Positions 60,647-64,000 of a DNA stretch of 64,000 nt are shown here, piece by piece; the stretch's first letter is position 1, and every line of letters starts with the position of its first letter. The translations under genes were made by a program, and so were the position numbers. This DNA is from Streptomyces sp. V1I1 (GTDB lineage: Bacteria; Actinomycetota; Actinomycetes; Streptomycetales; Streptomycetaceae). The notes under the pieces were generated by a model that saw only the letters and a program-made list of their open reading frames with translations, made no database searches and had not been told where the DNA came from. The DNA is taken from NCBI RefSeq assembly GCF_030817355.1, contig NZ_JAUSZH010000001.1:186001-250000 (forward strand). Reading direction: 5' to 3'.

Positions 60647-61228
60647 TTGAGCAGGTACGCCCGGCCTCCTGTGGCAGCGGCACACTACTGGCCGACATGG
60701 CGGAGGAACTACGAGTGGCACAACCGCGCCTCTCGGCTCACCCAGAAAGTGCGGGCTCTTGCCGACGCCCGGCAGTGGGCAAGAGAAAGTTTCCGCTTCA
60801 ATCCGGGCTGGCGCCTCCGCCGCGTGGGACCGTCTCCGCCGTCCACCGACGCGGACGGGGTGTGGGCGCGCATAAGCAGCCGGCTCATGGCCGTAACCCG
60901 CACCCTGGCGGCTGCCGCAGACAGCAAGGTCGAGCTGACCTCCCCCTCCCCCGCCTACCTCCGCCGCTATGCCGCGGTGCTGGAGCAGGCCGCGATCGCG
61001 TGCATCGCCAATGCCGAGCTGCTCAAAGGCCTCGACCAGCCACGGCCTGTGTGAGACCGGCGCGATAAGGCCCTGAGGAGCGCGTGGGATCTCCTTGACA
61101 GCCTCACCAGGGATTTCGAGCAGGAGAGAGGCACAGCCGCGGCGGTGGGAGGTGAGCTTCTGGTCGAAGCTCAGCAGCTCCTGTGTGAGCTGGCACAGGA
61201 GACGGCGGCGGCTGCCCAAGCTGTGTAA
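60647..61228 (+). pseudogene. FUSC-type (aromatic acid exporter-like) protein, C-terminal remnant with stop
   Basis: RNYEWHNRASRLTQKVRALA, RLMAVTRTLAAAADSKVELT, RRYAAVLEQAAIACIANAEL, then in frame a TGA at 61052-61054, then ALRSAWDLLDSLTRDFEQER and ELLVEAQQLLCELAQETAAA to TAA at 61228. The layout resembles the cytosolic C-terminus of FUSC/aromatic-acid-exporter proteins. The membrane part is missing and one nonsense codon splits the rest. Confidence 0.5.
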
Positions 61229-61316
61229 CTGGTGGCCGACGCCTTGCTCGCTGCCGAGGATTTCGACGCGCCTGGTGCCACCATGCATTCGAAGGGCACT
61301 GGCCTGCGGAAACAGG

Positions 61317-61356
61317 GCGGGGCCCCGGTCGCGGGGAGGCGGAACCGGGGCCCCGC
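61317..61356. terminator. Strong terminator hairpin
   Basis: GCGGGGCCCCGGT and ACCGGGGCCCCGC form a perfect 13-bp stem with a 14-base loop, 20 bases beyond the stop of the minus-strand CBS gene. Confidence 0.8.
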
Positions 61357-61375
61357 AGGGTGAGGGAATGCGGGG

Positions 61376-61792
61376 TCAGTCGGTGGACAGGGCCTCAAGC
61401 AGGTCACCGACCTTGGCATCGGGCAAGGCGCGGGCGACGTCTGCCTGGGCGACCATGCCGACCAGTTCGTGGCCGTCGATGACCGGCAGGCGGCGGACCT
61501 TGTGCCGGGTCATGGTGTGCAGGATCTCGTCGGGGTCGTCGTCGGCGCCGATCGTCACCGCCTCGCCCTGGGCGAGCTCACCGGCCTTGACCGCTGAGGG
61601 GTCCTTGCCGGCACCGAGGACCTTCACGACGATGTCGCGGTCGGTCAGCATGCCCTTGAGCCTGTCGTCGGTGCCGCAGATGGGCAGTGCGCCGACACCG
61701 AGCTGCTTCATCTTGCGTGCCGCTTCCAGAACGCTCTCTTCGGCGCCAATACATTCGGCGCCCCCCGTCATGATCTCTCGTGCCGTCGTCAT
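61376..61792 (-). CDS. CBS-domain pair protein, second copy
   Basis: A 138-residue paralogue of 51593-52009. CBS one: MTTAREIMTGGAECIGAEES to LTDRDIVVKVLGAGKDPSA. CBS two: VTIGADDDPDEILHTMTRHK to LVGMVAQADVARALPD, ending LLEALSTD. ATG 61792 follows GGAGAGGGAGCGATCC. The two copies differ in leader sequence, so control may differ. Confidence 0.92.
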   Translation of the reverse strand: MTTAREIMTGGAECIGAEESVLEAARKMKQLGVGALPICGTDDRLKGMLTDRDIVVKVLGAGKDPSAVKAGELAQGEAVTIGADDDPDEILHTMTRHKVRRLPVIDGHELVGMVAQADVARALPDAKVGDLLEALSTD

Positions 61793-62184
61793 GGATCGCT
61801 CCCTCTCCTACGGATCTTGCCAGCCCTGCAGGAAAACTCCCACGAACGCTGACTGCGGTGACGTGGCACGTGTTCCCACAACCGAGATCGCCTAACAGAA
61901 CCTCACCGAAAGTACGCATATCGGCGTCGAGGAAGCGAAGCGACCTCACCTCGCTCGTCGCCTCCGTCCTATGTCCTGCGGGAATCCGTCCCGAACAGGC
62001 GCGGGAAAAATGGAGAGTGTCCTGCGCAAGGCTGCTCGGCCTGCGCCGACCCCCGCGACGTGCTGGCCCGGCCGGCTCCCTGCACAACTCCGCCGTCGAT
62101 GTGTTGCTCCAGATTCGGCATCGCTCGCCGCTTCGGCGCCTGTGCGACGTTGTCGAGAAGAACGACTGAGCACGCGCTGCCGTA
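61793..62184. other. Stretch with no recognised gene
   Basis: A long plus-strand frame (61780-62169) lacks a ribosome-binding site, and codon use argues against it. No promoter motif was recognised on either strand. Confidence 0.4.
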
Positions 62185-62535
62185 TCAGGAGAGCAAGAAC
62201 AAGCCGACGCAGAGCGCAACCGACAGCAGGAGGCAGGCGACGCTGAGGCTGAGCAGTCGGCGGCGGAGGGCAAGGTAGCGGGCAGTGTAGGTGCTATTCA
62301 GTTCGGTGCAGCGGGCGGCAATCGCTCTGAGCATCTGTTTCGACAGGTTGACGCGCTGCTCGGCGTAGCGCCGGGCGATTTCGTCCTGTTCGGCGGTGGT
62401 GAGCCAGGGCATGCTGCGGGCAAATGCTTCGGCTTCGCTGCGTGCTGTGCGCAGTTCTGCCTGGTAGAGCAGGTAGCCCTCGATCTTGTTGATACCTGCG
62501 GCTGTCTCCTGTTTTGTGGGTGGTGGTTGTTCCAT
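62185..62535 (-). CDS. Small membrane protein coupled to ctaD
   Basis: A 116-residue protein. Residues 1-90 are helical (INKIEGYLLYQAELRTARSE, QDEIARRYAEQRVNLSKQML), and one membrane helix lies at the end (LLSLSVACLLLSVALCVGLF). Its ATG overlaps the ctaD stop (ATGA), so it is co-translated with oxidase subunit I. It may assist oxidase assembly; that is inference. Confidence 0.7.
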   Translation of the reverse strand: MEQPPPTKQETAAGINKIEGYLLYQAELRTARSEAEAFARSMPWLTTAEQDEIARRYAEQRVNLSKQMLRAIAARCTELNSTYTARYLALRRRLLSLSVACLLLSVALCVGLFLLS

Positions 62536-64000
62536 CAGGAGTCGCCCTTGTCGTCTCCCAGCGGGGGTGCGACGCCTTTGCCGGGTTCGATGACGTCACG
62601 GCGGTCGCCACTGGTGATGTTTTCGAGTTCAGCGAGGTCGGGGTGGTGCAGGTCGAAGGCCGGTGATTCGGAGCGGATCCTGGGCAGGGCAACGAAGTTG
62701 TGCCGGGGTGGGGGGCAGGAGGTCGCCCATTCCAGGGAGCGTCCGTATCCCCAGGGGTCGTCGACGTCGATGCGTTTGCCGTACTTGGCGGTTTTCCACA
62801 CGTTGTAGAAGAACGGCAGCGTGGAGGAGCCGAGAAGAAAGGCCCCGATGGTCGAGATGGTGTTCAGCGTGGTGAAGCCGTCCGCGGCCAGATAGTCGGC
62901 GTATCGGCGGGGCATGCCTTCGGCACCCAACCAGTGCTGGATGAGGAACGTGGTGTGGAAGCCGATGAACAGCGTCCAGAAGTGGATCTTTCCGAGTCGC
63001 TCGTCGAGCAGGGTGCCTGTCATCTTTGGCCACCAGAAGTGGAAGCCGGCGAACATCGCGAACACGACGGTCCCGAAGACGACGTAGTGGAAGTGGGCCA
63101 CCACGAAGTAGCTGTCGGTGACGTGGAAGTCCATGGGCGGGGAGGCCAGGATGACGCCCGTCAGGCCGCCGAAGAGGAAGGTCACGAGGAACCCCATGGA
63201 CCACAGCATCGGTGTTTCGAAGGACAGCGAGCCTGTCCACATGGTGCCGATCCAGTTGAAGAATTTCACCCCAGTCGGCACAGCGATGAGGAACGTCATG
63301 AAGGAGAAGAACGGCAGAAGGACGGCGCCTGTTGCGAACATATGATGAGCCCACACCGTGACAGACAGGCCAGTGATAGCGATGGTGGCGCCGACCAGCC
63401 CCACATAGCCGAAGATCGGTTTACGGGAGAAGACGGGGATGATCTCGGTGACGATGCCGAAGAACGGCAGCGCGATGATGTAGACCTCCGGGTGTCCGAA
63501 GAACCAGAAGAGGTGCTGCCACAGCAGGGCGCCGCCGTTTCCCGGGTCGAACACCTGGGCCCCGAACCTGCGGTCGGCCTCCAGGACGAGCAGCGCGGCC
63601 GCGAGGACGGGGAAGGCCAGCAGGACCAGGACCGATGTGAACAGGATGTTCCAGGTGAAGATCGGCATGCGGAACATGGTCATCCCGGGCGCGCGCATGC
63701 ACACGATCGTCGTGATGAAGTTGACCGCACCGAGGATCGTGCCGAACCCGGACAGCGCCAGCCCCATGACCCACAGGTCTCCACCGATGAAGGGGGTCCG
63801 CTCGCCGCCGCTGAGCGGGGTGTAGGCAGTCCAGCCGAAGTCGGCGGCGCCCTGCGGGGTGAGAAAACTGCCGGTGGCCATCAGCCCGCCGAAGAGGAAC
63901 AGCCAGAACGAGAGCATGTTCAGCCGCGGGAATGCGACGTCGGGTGCGCCGATCTGCAGCGGCATGACCGCATTGGCGAATCCCGCGAAGGTCGGGGTAG
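62535..64000 (-). CDS. ctaD: Cytochrome c oxidase subunit I (partial, 5' end outside)
   Basis: The frame is open to the window edge, so the N-terminus lies beyond 64000. Present are [20 protein letters not shown], the copper-B and proton-pump helix [40 protein letters not shown], and the haem a3/a ligand helix [20 protein letters not shown]. All marks of an aa3-type haem-copper oxidase are there. The tail ([17 protein letters not shown]) is cytosolic. Streptomyces often have a second ctaD apart from the main oxidase cluster; this one is followed by a small membrane protein rather than ctaC/ctaE on this side. Confidence 0.93.
   Translation of the reverse strand, partial: TPTFAGFANAVMPLQIGAPDVAFPRLNMLSFWLFLFGGLMATGSFLTPQGAADFGWTAYTPLSGGERTPFIGGDLWVMGLALSGFGTILGAVNFITTIVCMRAPGMTMFRMPIFTWNILFTSVLVLLAFPVLAAALLVLEADRRFGAQVFDPGNGGALLWQHLFWFFGHPEVYIIALPFFGIVTEIIPVFSRKPIFGYVGLVGATIAITGLSVTVWAHHMFATGAVLLPFFSFMTFLIAVPTGVKFFNWIGTMWTGSLSFETPMLWSMGFLVTFLFGGLTGVILASPPMDFHVTDSYFVVAHFHYVVFGTVVFAMFAGFHFWWPKMTGTLLDERLGKIHFWTLFIGFHTTFLIQHWLGAEGMPRRYADYLAADGFTTLNTISTIGAFLLGSSTLPFFYNVWKTAKYGKRIDVDDPWGYGRSLEWATSCPPPRHNFVALPRIRSESPAFDLHHPDLAELENITSGDRRDVIEPGKGVAPPLGDDKGDS

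Noticed and set aside
1..64000. tRNA, rRNA or CRISPR loci
   Set aside because: No cloverleaf with conserved T-loop sequence, no rRNA segment and no repeat-spacer array was recognised on either strand; very small RNAs cannot be excluded.

Overview
The window looks like a chromosome-arm or linear-plasmid-derived accessory segment from Streptomyces or a close relative. The base composition is very GC rich, GTG starts are common, and the gene families are typical of that genus: DUF5133, DUF6381 and ANTAR proteins, an srsABC-type phenolic-lipid operon, an F420 oxidoreductase and hemerythrin stress proteins. Roughly a third of the recognisable genes are broken by frameshifts, stop codons or deletions, usually beside insertion-sequence remnants. 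Long genes such as dnaE2 and both IS701 transposases are intact, so the breakage looks like real decay rather than general sequencing noise.

Layout. 0.5-3 kb: a truncated ATP-dependent DNA ligase diverging from a coiled-coil protein gene, then a doubly frameshifted ku. 3-9 kb: IS5, Tn3 and SpoIIE-phosphatase remnants, an HD hydrolase, a ricin-like secreted protein, a pentapeptide-repeat membrane protein and a broken CoiA-like gene. 9.8-16.1 kb: three glyoxalase-fold (VOC) genes, two with the same promoter motif, an AraC regulator, and a divergent TetR/NAD(P)-binding pair. 16.2-23.4 kb: a nest of mobile elements. A decayed IS256-type transposase is split by a composite element bounded by two identical inverted IS701 copies, which carries a GNAT acetyltransferase and an IS5-type element itself interrupted by an IS110-type element. 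23.6-29.2 kb: a DUF2071 gene, an srsCBA-like type III polyketide operon and a divergent UbiA prenyltransferase.

29.6-32 kb: a four-gene envelope-stress operon behind a sigma-B-like promoter. 32-37 kb: IS3, IS30 and other debris, then phoU. 38-42.6 kb: a Y-family polymerase and dnaE2 operon behind a perfect LexA box. 42.7-44.1 kb: a second, decayed copy of the ligase/coiled-coil divergent module. 44.6 kb: a short gene encoding a eukaryote-like ADF/cofilin domain, of visibly lower GC content. 45.3-47.5 kb: a glutathionyl-hydroquinone-reductase-like gene, then remnants of a telomere-associated Tap-like protein, a CBS-domain gene and ku. 47.6 kb: the one intact ligase. 48.8-62.5 kb: many small stress proteins (GlsB/YeaQ, DUF6381, SRPBCC, CBS, PRC-barrel, hemerythrin), a PLP-dependent decarboxylase, an F420 oxidoreductase and an SMP-30 type protein. 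The window ends inside ctaD (cytochrome c oxidase subunit I).

Themes. (1) DNA repair genes (end joining and SOS mutagenesis) occur in repeated, partly dead modules. (2) Small stress proteins of the kind found in sigma-B regulons fill the right half. (3) Telomere-associated, relaxase and layered IS remnants indicate repeated horizontal exchange. The least expected gene is the ADF/cofilin homologue at 44609-45016.
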